The translations under genes were made by a program, and so were the position numbers. Below the pieces are notes generated by a model that made no database searches, was not told where the DNA came from, and saw only the letters and a program-made list of their open reading frames with translations. DNA of 54,337 nt from Mesostigma viride (lineage: Eukaryota; Streptophyta; Mesostigmatophyceae; Mesostigmatales; Mesostigmataceae). Positions 39,626 to 52,577 of the stretch are shown piece by piece. Each line of letters begins with the position of its first letter. Position 1 is the stretch's first letter. The stretch covers positions 15,001 through 69,337 of the forward strand of contig RPFO01000666.1 of NCBI GenBank assembly GCA_009746045.1. Reading direction: 5' to 3'.

Positions 39626-39822
39626 GGGTAGAGCAGGGGCACAGCTGCTGTGGGCTGGCCCTGCACATTCACATAGTGTGCTCACCCTAGCATACAGATG
39701 GCCGTGTTGCCATCTGGTAGACATGTCTGTGTTATTCCACCGTATAGAGCTAGCACACATATTGTAATAAATTTGATGTTTTGTGGTGATGCATGCAAAG
39801 CAAGGCAAGGCCAGAAATGGAT
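39626..39822 (+). repeat. B2 split direct repeat and right end of copy 3
   Basis: Copy of B1 with TGTAATAAA at 39763-39771, ending AGAA-ATGGAT and passing directly into satellite GGCATTTTTG. Confidence 0.87.
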
Positions 39823-42800
39823 GGCATTTTTGTAATTAATGATGAGGATTCAGGCTCCCATGGTGTCATCATGGCCCGTCTACGTACATGGATGGCATTT
39901 ATGTAACTAATGATGAGGATACAGGCTCCCATGGTGTGACTCTCCATGGCTGGCCTATGTACATGGATGGCATGTATTTTTTTAATGATGAGGATTCAGG
40001 CTCCCATGGTGTCATCATGGCCCGTCTACGTACATGGATGGCATTTATGTAATTAATGATGAGGATTTAGGCTCCCATGGTGTCATCATGGCCCGTGTAC
40101 GTACATGGATGGCATGTATGTAATTAATGATTAGGATTCAGGCTCCCATGGTGTCATCATGGCTTGTCTACGTACATGGTTGGCATTTATGTAATTAATG
40201 ATGAGGATTCAGGCCCCCATGGTGTCATCATGGCCCGTCTACGTACATGGATGGCATTTTTGTATATAATGATGAGGATTCAGGCTCCCATGGTGTCATC
40301 ATGGCTTGTCTACGTACATGGTTGGCATTTATGTCATTAATGAGGAGGATTCAGGCTCCCATGGTGTCTCCATGGCTGGCCTACGTACATGGATGGCATT
40401 TATGTAATTAATGATGAGGATTCAGGCTCCCATGGTGTCATCATCGCCCGTCTACGTACATGGATGGCATGTATTTTTTTAATGATGAGGATTCAGGCTC
40501 CCATGGTGTCATCATGGCCCGTCTACGTACATGGATGGCATTTATGTAATTAATGATGAGGATTTAGGCTCCCATGGTGTCATCATGGCCCGTGTACGTA
40601 CATGGATGGCATGTATGTAATTAATGATTAGGATTCAGGCTCCCATGGTGTCATCATGGCTTGTCTACGTACATGGTTGGCATTTATGTAATTAATGAGG
40701 AGGATTTAGGCTCCCATGGTGTCATCATGGCTGGCCTACGTACATGGATGGCATTTATGTTATTAATGATGAGGATTCAGGCTCCCATGGTGTCATCATG
40801 GCCCGTCTACGTACATGGATGTCAAGGAAAAGTAAATGATGAGGATTCAGGCTCCCATGGTGTCATCATGGCTTGTCTACGTACATGGTTGGCATGTATG
40901 TAATTAATGAGGAGGATTCAGGCTCCCATGGTGTGACTCTCCATGGCTGGCCTATGTACATGGTTGGCATTTATGTAATTAATGAGGAGGATTTAGGCTC
41001 CCATGGTTTCATCATGGCTGGCCTACGTACATGGATGGCATGTATGTAATTAATGATGAGGATTCAAGGCTCCCATGGTGTCATCATGGCCCGTCTACGT
41101 ACATGGATGTCAAAGAAAAAAAAATGACGAGGATTCAGGCTCCCATGGTGTCATCATGGCTGGCCTACGTACATGGATGTCAAAGAAAAAAAAATGATGA
41201 GGATTCAGGCTCCCATGGTGTCATCATGGCCCGTCTACGTACATGGTTGGCATTTATGTAATTAATGAGGAGGATTTAGGCTCCCATGGTGTCATCATGG
41301 CTGCATGGCCTACGTACATGGATGGCATGTATGTAATTAATGATGAGGATTCAGGCTCCCATGGTGTCATCATGGCTTGTCTACGTACATGAATGGCATT
41401 TATGTAATTAATGATGAGGATTCAGGCTCCCATGGTGTCATCATGGCCCGTCTACGTACATGGATGTCAAGGAATAGTAAATGAAGAGGATTCAGGCTCC
41501 ATTGGTGTCATCATGGCTTGTCTACGTACATGGTTGGCATTTATGTAATTAATGAGGAGGATTCAGGCTCCCATGGTGTCTCCATGGCTGGCCTACGTAC
41601 ATGGATGTCAAGGAATAGTAAATGATGAGGATTCAGGCTCCCATGGTGTCATCATGGCCCGTGTACGTACATGGATGGCATGTATGTAGTTAATGATGAG
41701 GATTCAGGCTCCCATGGTGTCATCATGGCTTGTCTACGTACATGGATGGCATTTATGTAATTAATGATGAGGATTCAGGCTCCCATGGGGTCATCATGGC
41801 TTGTCTACGTACATGGTTGGCATTTATGTAATTAATGAGGAGGATTCAGGCTCCCATGGTGTCTCCATGGCTGGCCTACGTACATGGATGGCATTTATGT
41901 AATTAATGAGGAGGATTTAGGCTCCCATGGTGTCATCATGGCCCGTCTACGTACATGGATGGCCTTTATGTAAGTAATGATGAGGATTCAGGCTCCCATG
42001 GTGTCATCATGGCCCGTCTACGTACATGGATGTCAAGGAATAGTAAATGATGAGGATTCAGGCTCCCATGGTGTCTCCATGGTCCGTCTACGTACATGAA
42101 TGGCAAGTATGTAATTAATGATGAGGATTCAGGCTCCCATGGTGTCATCATGGCTGGCCTACGTACATGAATGGCATTTATGTAATTAATGAGGAGGATT
42201 CAGGCTCCCATGGTGTCATCATGGCCCGTCTACGTACATGGATGGCATTTTTGTATATAATGATGAGGATTCAGGCTCCCATGGGGTCATCATGGCTTGT
42301 CTACGTACATGGTTGGCATTTATGTAATTAATGAGGAGGATTCAGGCTCCCATGGTGTCTCCATGGCTGGCCTACGTACATGGATGGCCTTTATGTAAGT
42401 AATGATGAGGATTCAGGCTCCCATGGTGTCATCATGGCCCGTCTACGTACATGGTTGGCATTTATGTAATTAATGAGGAGGATTCAGGCTCCCATGGTGT
42501 CATCATGGCCCGTCTACGTACATGGATGTCAAGGAATAGTAAATGATGAGGATTCAGGCTCCCATGGTGTCATCATGGCCCGTCTACGTACATGGATGTC
42601 AAGGAATAGTAAATGATGAGGATTCAGGCTCCCATGGTGTCTCCATGGCCCGTCTACGTACATGAATGGCAAGTATGTAATTAATGATGAGGATTCAGGC
42701 TCCCATGGTGTCATCATGGCTGGCCTACGTACATGAATGGCATTTATGTAATTAATGATGAGGATTCAGGCTCCCATGGGGTCATCATGGCCCGTCTACG

Positions 42801-45800
42801 TACATGGATGGCATTTTTGTATATAATGATGAGGATTCAGGCTCCCATGGTGTCATCATGGCTTGTCTACGTACATGGATGGCATTTATGTAATTAATGA
42901 TGAGGATTCAGGCTCCCATGGTGTCTCCATGGCCCGTCTACGTACATGAATAGCAAGTATGTAATTAATGAGGAGGATTCAGGCTCCCATGGTGTCATCA
43001 TGGCCCGTGTACGTACATGGATGGCATGTATGTAGTTAATGATGAGGATTCAGGCTCCCATGGTGTCATCATGGCTGGCCTACGTACATGGTTGGCATTT
43101 ATGTAATTAATGAGGAGGATTCAGGCTCCCATGGGGTCATCATGGCCCGTCTACGTACATGGATGGCATTTTTGTATATAATGATGAGGATTCAGGCTCC
43201 CATGGTGTCATCATGGCTTGTCTACGTACATGGATGGCATTTATGTAATTAATGATGAGGATTCAGGCTCCCATGGTGTCATCATGGCTGGCCTACGTAC
43301 ATGGTTGGCATTTATGTAATTAATGATGAGGATTCAGGCTCCCATGGTGTCATCATGGCCCGTCTACGTACATGGATGGCATTTTTGTATATAATGATGA
43401 GGATTCAGGCTCCCATGGTGTCATCATGGCTTGTCTACGTACATGGATGGCATTTATGTAATTAATGATGAGGATTCAGGCTCCCATGGTGTCTCCATGG
43501 CCCGTCTACGTACATGAATGGCAAGTATGTAATTAATGAGGAGGATTCAGGCTCCCATGGTGTCATCATGGCCCGTGTACGTACATGGATGGCATGTATG
43601 TAGTTAATGATGAGGATTCAGGCTCCCATGGTGTCATCATGGCCCGTCTACGTACATGGATGGCATTTATGTAATTAATGATGAGGATTCAGGCTCCCAT
43701 GGTGTCATCATGGCTTGTCTACGTACATGGATGGCATTTATGTAATTATGTAATGATGAGGATTCAGGCTCCCATGGTGTCTCCATGGCCCGTCTACGTA
43801 CATGAATGGCAAGTATGTAATTAATGAGGAGGATTCAGGCTCCCATGGTGTCATCATGGCTGGCCTACGTACATGAATGGCATTTATGTAATTAATGATG
43901 AGGATTCAGGCTCCCATGGTGTCATCATGGCCCGTCTACGTACATGGATGTCATTTATGTAATTAATGATGAGGATTCAGGCTCCCATGGTGTCATCATG
44001 GCCCGTCTACGTACATGGATGTCAAAGAAAAAAAAAATGATGAGGATTCAGGCTTTCATGGGGTCATCATGGCTTGTCTACGTACATGGATGGCATGTAT
44101 GTAATTAATGAGGAGGATTCAGGCTCCCATGGTGTCTCCATGGCTGGCCTACGTACATGAATGGCATTTATGTAATTAATGATGAGGATTCAGGCTCCCA
44201 TGGTGTCATCATTGCCCGTGTACGTACATGGATGGCATTTTTGTATATAATGATGAGGATTCAGGCTCCCATGGTGTCATCATGGCCCGTCTACGTACAT
44301 GGATGGCATTTTTGTATATAATGATGAGGATTCAGGCTCCCATGGTGTCATCATGGCTTGTCTACGTACATGGTTGGCATTTATGTCATTAATGAGGAGG
44401 ATTCAGGCTCCCATGGTGTCTCCATGGCTGGCCTACGTACATGGATGGCATTTATGTAATTAATGATGAGGATTCAGGCTCCCATGGTGTCATCATTGCC
44501 CGTGTACGTACATGGATGGCATTTTTGTAATTAATGATGAGGATTCAGGCTCCCATGGTGTCATCATGGCCCGTGTACGTACATGGATGGCATGTATGTA
44601 ATTAATGATTAGGATTCAGGCTCCCATGGTGTCATCATGGCTTGTCTACGTACATGGTTGGCATTTATGTAATTAATGATGAGGATTCAGGCTCCCATGG
44701 TGTCATCATGGCCCGTCTACGTACATGGATGGCATTTTTGTATATAATGATGAGGATTCAGGCTCCCATGGTGTCATCATGCATGGCTTGTCTACGTACA
44801 TGGTTGGCATTTATGTCATTAATGAGGAGGATTCAGGCTCCCATGGTGTCTCCATGGCTGGCCTACGTACATGGATGGCATTTATGTAATTAATGATGAG
44901 GATTCAGGCTCCCATGGTGTCATCATCGCCCGTCTACGTACATGGATGGCATGTATTTTTTTAATGATGAGGATTCAGGCTCCCATGGTGTCATCATGGC
45001 CCGTCTACGTACATGGATGGCATTTATGTAATTAATGATGAGGATTTAGGCTCCCATGGTGTCATCATGGCCCGTGTACGTACATGGATGGCATGTATGT
45101 AATTAATGATTAGGATTCAGGCTCCCATGGTGTCATCATGGCTTGTCTACGTACATGGTTGGCATTTATGTAATTAATGAGGAGGATTTAGGCTCCCATG
45201 GTGTCATCATGGCTGGCCTACGTACATGGATGGCATTTATGTTATTAATGATGAGGATTCAGGCTCCCATGGTGTCATCATGGCCCGTCTACGTACATGG
45301 ATGTCAAGGAAAAGTAAATGATGAGGATTCAGGCTCCCATGGTGTCATCATGGCTTGTCTACGTACATGGTTGGCATGTATGTAATTAATGAGGAGGATT
45401 CAGGCTCCCATGGTGTGACTCTCCATGGCTGGCCTATGTACATGGTTGGCATTTATGTAATTAATGAGGAGGATTTAGGCTCCCATGGTTTCATCATGGC
45501 TGGCCTACGTACATGGATGGCATGTATGTAATTAATGATGAGGATTCAAGGCTCCCATGGTGTCATCATGGCCCGTCTACGTACATGGATGTCAAAGAAA
45601 AAAAATGACGAGGATTCAGGCTCCCATGGTGTCATCATGGCTGGCCTACGTACATGGATGTCAAAGAAAAAAAAAAATGATGAGGATTCAGGCTCCCATG
45701 GTGTCATCATGGCCCGTCTACGTACATGGTTGGCATTTATGTAATTAATGAGGAGGATTTAGGCTCCCATGGTGTCATCATGGCTGCATGGCCTACGTAC

Positions 45801-48800
45801 ATGGATGGCATGTATGTAATTAATGATGAGGATTCAGGCTCCCATGGTGTCATCATGGCCCGTCTACGTACTGAATGGCATTTATGTAATTAATGATGAG
45901 GATTCAGGCTCCCATGGTGTCATCATGGCCCGTCTACGTACATGGATGTCAAGGAATAGTAAATGAAGAGGATTCAGGCTCCATTGGTGTCATCATGGCT
46001 TGTCTACGTACATGGTTGGCATTTATGTAATTAATGAGGAGGATTCAGGCTCCCATGGTGTCTCCATGGCTGGCCTACGTACATGGATGTCAAGGAATAG
46101 TAAATGATGAGGATTCAGGCTCCCATGGTGTCATCATGGCCCGTGTACGTACATGGATGGCATGTATGTAGTTAATGATGAGGATTCAGGCTCCCATGGT
46201 GTCATCATGGCTTGTCTACGTACATGGATGGCATTTATGTAATTAATGATGAGGATTCAGGCTCCCATGGGGTCATCATGGCTTGTCTACGTACATGGTT
46301 GGCATTTATGTAATTAATGAGGAGGATTCAGGCTCCCATGGTGTCTCCATGGCTGGCCTACGTACATGGATGGCATTTATGTAATTAATGAGGAGGATTT
46401 AGGCTCCCATGGTGTCATCATGGCCCGTCTACGTACATGGATGGCCTTTATGTAAGTAATGATGAGGATTCAGGCTCCCATGGTGTCATCATGGCCCGTC
46501 TACGTACATGGATGTCAAGTGATAGTAAATGATGAGGATTCAGGCTCCCATGGTGTCTCCATGGTCCGTCTACGTACATGAATGGCAAGTATGTAATTAA
46601 TGATGAGGATTCAGGCTCCCATGGTGTCATCATGGCTGGCCTACGTACATGAATGGCATTTATGTAATTAATGATGAGGATTCAGGCTCCCATGGTGTCA
46701 TCATGGCCCGTCTACGTACATGGATGGCATTTTTGTATATAATGATGAGGATTCAGCAGGCTCCCATGGGGTCATCATGGCTTGTCTACGTACATGGTTG
46801 GCATTTATGTAATTAATGAGGAGGATTCAGGCTCCCATGGTGTCTCCATGGCTGGCCTACGTACATGGATGGCCTTTATGTAAGTAATGATGAGGATTCA
46901 GGCTCCCATGGTGTCATCATGGCCCGTCTACGTACATGGTTGGCATTTATGTAATTAATGAGGAGGATTCAGGCTCCCATGGTGTCATCATGGCCCGTCT
47001 ACGTACATGGATGTCAAGGAATAGTAAATGATGAGGATTCAGGCTCCCATGGTGTCATCATGGCCCGTCTACGTACATGGATGTCAAGGAATAGTAAATG
47101 ATGAGGATTCAGGCTCCCATGGTGTCTCCATGGCCCGTCTACGTACATGAATGGCAAGTATGTAATTAATGATGAGGATTCAGGCTCCCATGGTGTCATC
47201 ATGGCTGGCCTACGTACATGAATGGCATTTATGTAATTAATGATGAGGATTCAGGCTCCCATGGGGTCATCATGGCCCGTCTACGTACATGGATGTCAAG
47301 GAATAGTAAATGATGAGGATTCAGGCTCCCATGGTGTCTCCATGGCCCGTCTACGTACATGAATGGCAAGTATGTAATTAATGATGAGGATTCAGGCTCC
47401 CATGGTGTCATCATGGCTGGCCTACGTACATGAATGGCATTTATGTAATTAATGATGAGGATTCAGGCTCCCATGGGGTCATCATGGCCCGTCTACGTAC
47501 ATGGATGGCATTTTTGTATATAATGATGAGGATTCAGGCTCCCATGGTGTCATCATGGCTTGTCTACGTACATGGATGGCATTTATGTAATTAATGATGA
47601 GGATTCAGGCTCCCATGGTGTCTCCATGGCCCGTCTACGTACATGAATAGCAAGTATGTAATTAATGAGGAGGATTCAGGCTCCCATGGTGTCATCATGG
47701 CCCGTGTACGTACATGGATGGCATGTATGTAGTTAATGATGAGGATTCAGGCTCCCATGGTGTCATCATGGCTGGCCTACGTACATGGTTGGCATTTATG
47801 TAATTAATGAGGAGGATTCAGGCTCCCATGGGGTCATCATGGCCCGTCTACGTACATGGATGGCATTTTTGTATATAATGATGAGGATTCAGGCTCCCAT
47901 GGTGTCATCATGGCTTGTCTACGTACATGGATGGCATTTATGTAATTAATGATGAGGATTCAGGCTCCCATGGTGTCATCATGGCTGGCCTACGTACATG
48001 GTTGGCATTTATGTAATTAATGATGAGGATTCAGGCTCCCATGGGGTCATCATGGCCCGTCTACGTACATGGATGGCATTTTTGTATATAATGATGAGGA
48101 TTCAGGCTCCCATGGTGTCATCATGGCTTGTCTACGTACATGGATGGCATTTATGTAATTAATGATGAGGATTCAGGCTCCCATGGTGTCTCCATGGCCC
48201 GTCTACGTACATGAATGGCAAGTATGTAATTAATGAGGAGGATTCAGGCTCCCATGGTGTCATCATGGCCCGTGTACGTACATGGATGGCATGTATGTAG
48301 TTAATGATGAGGATTCAGGCTCCCATGGTGTCATCATGGCCCGTCTACGTACATGGATGGCATTTATGTAATTAATGATGAGGATTCAGGCTCCCATGGT
48401 GTCATCATGGCTTGTCTACGTACATGGATGGCATTTATGTAATTATGTAATGATGAGGATTCAGGCTCCCATGGTGTCTCCATGGCCCGTCTACGTACAT
48501 GAATGGCATTTATGTAATTAATGATGAGGATTCAGGCTCCCATGGGGTCATCATGGCTGGCCTACGTACATGAATGGCATTTATGTAATTAATGATGAGG
48601 ATTCAGGCTCCCATGGTGTCATCATGGCCCGTCTACGTACATGGATGTCATTTATGTAATTAATGATGAGGATTCAGGCTCCCATGGTGTCATCATGGCC
48701 CGTCTACGTACATGGATGTCAAAGAAAAAAAAAATGATGAGGATTCAGGCTCCCATGGGGTCATCATGGCTTGTCTACGTACATGGATGGCATGTATGTA

Positions 48801-51545
48801 ATTAATGAGGAGGATTCAGGCTCCCATGGTGTCTCCATGGCTGGCCTACGTACATGAATGGCATTTATGTAATTAATGATGAGGATTCAGGCTCCCATGG
48901 TGTCATCATTGCCCGTGTACGTACATGGATGGCATTTTTGTATATAATGATGAGGATTCAGGCTCCCATGGTGTCATCATGGCCCGTCTACGTACATGGA
49001 TGGCATTTTTGTATATAATGATGAGGATTCAGGCTCCCATGGTGTCATCATGGCTTGTCTACGTACATGGTTGGCATTTATGTCATTAATGAGGAGGATT
49101 CAGGCTCCCATGGTGTCTCCATGGCTGGCCTACGTACATGGATGGCATTTATGTAATTAATGATGAGGATTCAGGCTCCCATGGTGTCATCATTGCCCGT
49201 GTACGTACATGGATGGCATTTTTGTAATTAATGATGAGGATTCAGGCTCCCATGGTGTCATCATGGCCCGTGTACGTACATGGATGGCATGTATGTAATT
49301 AATGATTAGGATTCAGGCTCCCATGGTGTCATCATGGCTTGTCTACGTACATGGTTGGCATTTATGTAATTAATGATGAGGATTCAGGCTCCCATGGTGT
49401 CATCATGGCCCGTCTACGTACATGGATGGCATTTTTGTATATAATGATGAGGATTCAGGCTCCCATGGTGTCATCATGCATGGCTTGTCTACGTACATGG
49501 TTGGCATTTATGTCATTAATGAGGAGGATTCAGGCTCCCATGGTGTCTCCATGGCTGGCCTACGTACATGGATGGCATTTATGTAATTAATGATGAGGAT
49601 TCAGGCTCCCATGGTGTCATCATCGCCCGTCTACGTACATGGATGGCATGTATTTTTTTAATGATGAGGATTCAGGCTCCCATGGTGTCATCATGGCCCG
49701 TCTACGTACATGGATGGCATTTATGTAATTAATGATGAGGATTTAGGCTCCCAAGGTGTCATCATGGCCCGTGTACGTACATGGATGGCATGTATGTAAT
49801 TAATGATTAGGATTCAGGCTCCCATGGTGTCATCATGGCTTGTCTACGTACATGGTTGGCATTTATGTAATTAATGAGGAGGATTTAGGCTCCCATGGTG
49901 TCATCATGGCTGGCCTACGTACATGGATGGCATTTATGTTATTAATGATGAGGATTCAGGCTCCCATGGTGTCATCATGGCCCGTCTACGTACATGGATG
50001 TCAAGGAAAAGTAAATGATGAGGATTCAGGCTCCCATGGTGTCATCATGGCTTGTCTACGTACATGGTTGGCATGTATGTAATTAATGAGGAGGATTCAG
50101 GCTCCCATGGTGTGACTCTCCATGGCTGGCCTATGTACATGGTTGGCATTTATGTAATTAATGAGGAGGATTTAGGCTCCCATGGTTTCATCATGGCTGG
50201 CCTACGTACATGGATGGCATGTATGTAATTAATGATGAGGATTCAAGGCTCCCATGGTGTCATCATGGCCCGTCTACGTACATGGATGTCAAAGAAAAAA
50301 AAATGACGAGGATTCAGGCTCCCATGGTGTCATCATGGCTGGCCTACGTACATGGATGTCAAAGAAAAAAAAAAATGATGAGGATTCAGGCTCCCATGGT
50401 GTCATCATGGCCCGTCTACGTACATGGTTGGCATTTATGTAATTAATGAGGAGGATTTAGGCTCCCATGGTGTCATCATGGCTGCATGGCCTACGTACAT
50501 GGATGGCATGTATGTAATTAATGATGAGGATTCAGGCTCCCATGGTGTCATCATGGCCCGTCTACGTACATGAATGGCATTTATGTAATTAATGATGAGG
50601 ATTCAGGCTCCCATGGTGTCATCATGGCCCGTCTACGTACATGGATGTCAAGGAATAGTAAATGAAGAGGATTCAGGCTCCATTGGTGTCATCATGGCTT
50701 GTCTACGTACATGGTTGGCATTTATGTAATTAATGAGGAGGATTCAGGCTCCCATGGTGTCTCCATGGCTGGCCTACGTACATGGATGTCAAGGAATAGT
50801 AAATGATGAGGATTCAGGCTCCCATGGTGTCATCATGGCCCGTGTACGTACATGGATGGCATGTATGTAGTTAATGATGAGGATTCAGGCTCCCATGGTG
50901 TCATCATGGCTTGTCTACGTACATGGATGGCATTTATGTAATTAATGATGAGGATTCAGGCTCCCATGGGGTCATCATGGCTTGTCTACGTACATGGTTG
51001 GCATTTATGTAATTAATGAGGAGGATTCAGGCTCCCATGGTGTCTCCATGGCTGGCCTACGTACATGGATGGCATTTATGTAATTAATGAGGAGGATTTA
51101 GGCTCCCATGGTGTCATCATGGCCCGTCTACGTACATGGATGGCCTTTATGTAAGTAATGATGAGGATTCAGGCTCCCATGGTGTCATCATGGCCCGTCT
51201 ACGTACATGGATGTCAAGGAATAGTAAATGATGAGGATTCAGGCTCCCATGGTGTCTCCATGGTCCGTCTACGTACATGAATGGCAAGTATGTAATTAAT
51301 GATGAGGATTCAGGCTCCCATGGTGTCATCATGGCTGGCCTACGTACATGAATGGCATTTATGTAATTAATGATGAGGATTCAGGCTCCCATGGTGTCAT
51401 CATGGCCCGTCTACGTACATGGATGGCATTTTTGTATATAATGATGAGGATTCAGGCTCCCATGGGGTCATCATGGCTTGTCTACGTACATGGTTGGCAT
51501 TTATGTAATTAATGAGGAGGATTCAGGCTCCCATGGTGTCTCCAT
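39823..51545 (+). repeat. 71-bp satellite with a 4.7-kb higher-order repeat
   Basis: About 165 monomers of 71 bp (core GAGGATTCAGGCTCCCATGG, then TCTACGTACATGG). Variant monomers recur in the same order every 4,695-4,697 bp: the ATGGATGGCATTTTTGTAATT variant at 39817, 44512 and 49209; the TAATTATGTAATG variant at 43741 and 48438. Three-monomer indels (about 212 bp) occur near 39.9-40.4 kb and 47.3-47.5 kb. Copies differ at only scattered bases. The short open frames are repeat artefacts. Confidence 0.95.
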
Positions 51546-51926
51546 AGTTATTATAAATAGTGACGGAACCTTTTTGCCACTTGGCAATTAGGTCCGTCAC
51601 TATTTATCCGGCGAAAACCACTCGCCGGTATCTATTCCGCGTTAAGTTCACGTGAACGTGGCGCGGAATTGATACCGGCGAGTGGTTTTCGCCGGATAAA
51701 TAGTGACGGACCTAATTGCCAAGTGGCAAAAAGGTTCCGTCACTATTTATAATAACTAAAACGTCGTAGTGTGGGGGCCGATATCTATCGTACCGCTGAT
51801 GCCTACTGCAGTACCGAATCTCGCCTTAACGATATTCCAACCGGGCATATTTTCCCTTCTGGCACTTTCGTTTGGCCTTCTGGTATCAAATCCTTCCGGT
51901 ATCCGGAAATACCCGTGTCACCACAG

Positions 51927-51937
51927 GGATTCGAACC
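51927..51937 (-). promoter_or_regulatory. tRNA-type B box in spacer S
   Basis: GGTTCGAATCC on the minus strand, in a T-arm-like context preceded by CCTCGTAAGTCGGGG. Too short between loops for a normal tRNA, so a tRNA-derived (SINE-like) relic. Confidence 0.5.
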
Positions 51938-52185
51938 CCCGACTTACGAGGTCTTAGTTATTATAAATAGTGACGGAACCTTTTTGCCACTTGGCAATTA
52001 GGTCCGTCACTATTTATCCGGCGAAAACCACTCGCCGGTATCTATTCCGCGTTAAGTTCACGTGAACGTGGCGCGGAATTGATACCGGCGAGTGGTTTTC
52101 GCCGGATAAATAGTGACGGACCTAATTGCCAAGTGGCAAAAAGGTTCCGTCACTATTTATAATAACTAAGACCTCGTAAGTCGGG

Positions 52186-52196
52186 GGTTCGAATCC
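52186..52196 (+). promoter_or_regulatory. tRNA-type B box in the inverted spacer
   Basis: Exact mirror of 51927-51937 about the palindrome centre at 52061/52062. Confidence 0.5.
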
Positions 52197-52577
52197 CTGT
52201 GGTGACACGGGTATTTCCGGATACCGGAAGGATTTGATACCAGAAGGCCAAACGAAAGTGCCAGAAGGGAAAATATGCCCGGTTGGAATATCGTTAAGGC
52301 GAGATTCGGTACTGCAGTAGGCATCAGCGGTACGATAGATATCGGCCCCCACACTACGACGTTTTAGTTATTATAAATAGTGACGGAACCTTTTTGCCAC
52401 TTGGCAATTAGGTCCGTCACTATTTATCCGGCGAAAACCACTCGCCGGTATCAATTCCGCGCCACGTTCACGTGAACTTAACGCGGAATAGATACCGGCG
52501 AGTGGTTTTCGCCGGATAAATAGTGACGGACCTAATTGCCAAGTGGCAAAAAGGTTCCGTCACTATTTATAATAACT

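Larger units (their letters stand above)
29348..39822 (+). mobile_element. PAT-like retrotransposon, copy 3: both ends present, interrupted by a DNA element
   Basis: Left end at ATGGAT (29348-29353), right end at ATGGAT (39817-39822). Without the 5,270-bp insertion (33098-38367) and its TA duplication it is about 5.2 kb. A 135-bp internal deletion (replaced by CA at 38401) brings the inferred intact length to about 5.33 kb. Order: A1 - ORF1 - pol - B1 - A2 - B2, the split-direct-repeat layout of PAT and Kangaroo elements. The right flank (GGCATTTTTGTAATTAATG) is a rare monomer variant found next to ATGGAT at 44512 and 49209, which are the matching empty sites. Confidence 0.9.
51546..52577. 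mobile_element. 1,032-bp palindromic composite of foldback units, 5-bp TCCAT duplication
   Basis: Flanked by TCCAT on both sides (51541-51545, 52578-52582); the equivalent monomer at about 46850 has a single TCCAT and no insert. Structure: F (51546-51757), spacer S (51758-51955), F (51956-52167), inverted S (52168-52365), inverted F (52366-52577). Each 212-bp F is a near-perfect foldback with ends AGTTATTATAAATAGTGACG and a small asymmetric centre that shows its direction. No coding sequence. Confidence 0.93.

Noticed and set aside
39389-39822. Independent small non-autonomous element (5' end joined to 3' end)
   Set aside because: Because the same 3' segment precedes it directly, the arrangement is explained better as B1-A2-B2 of copy 3.
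51900-51960. Functional tRNA gene (anticodon CGT, Thr) in spacer S
   Set aside because: Only 8 bases separate the candidate anticodon loop from the T loop, the anticodon stem has three pairs, and the 5' half is replaced by the foldback unit.
51769-52354. Mirrored frames of 62-76 codons in the two S spacers
   Set aside because: No protein features. They exist because the two spacers are inverted copies.
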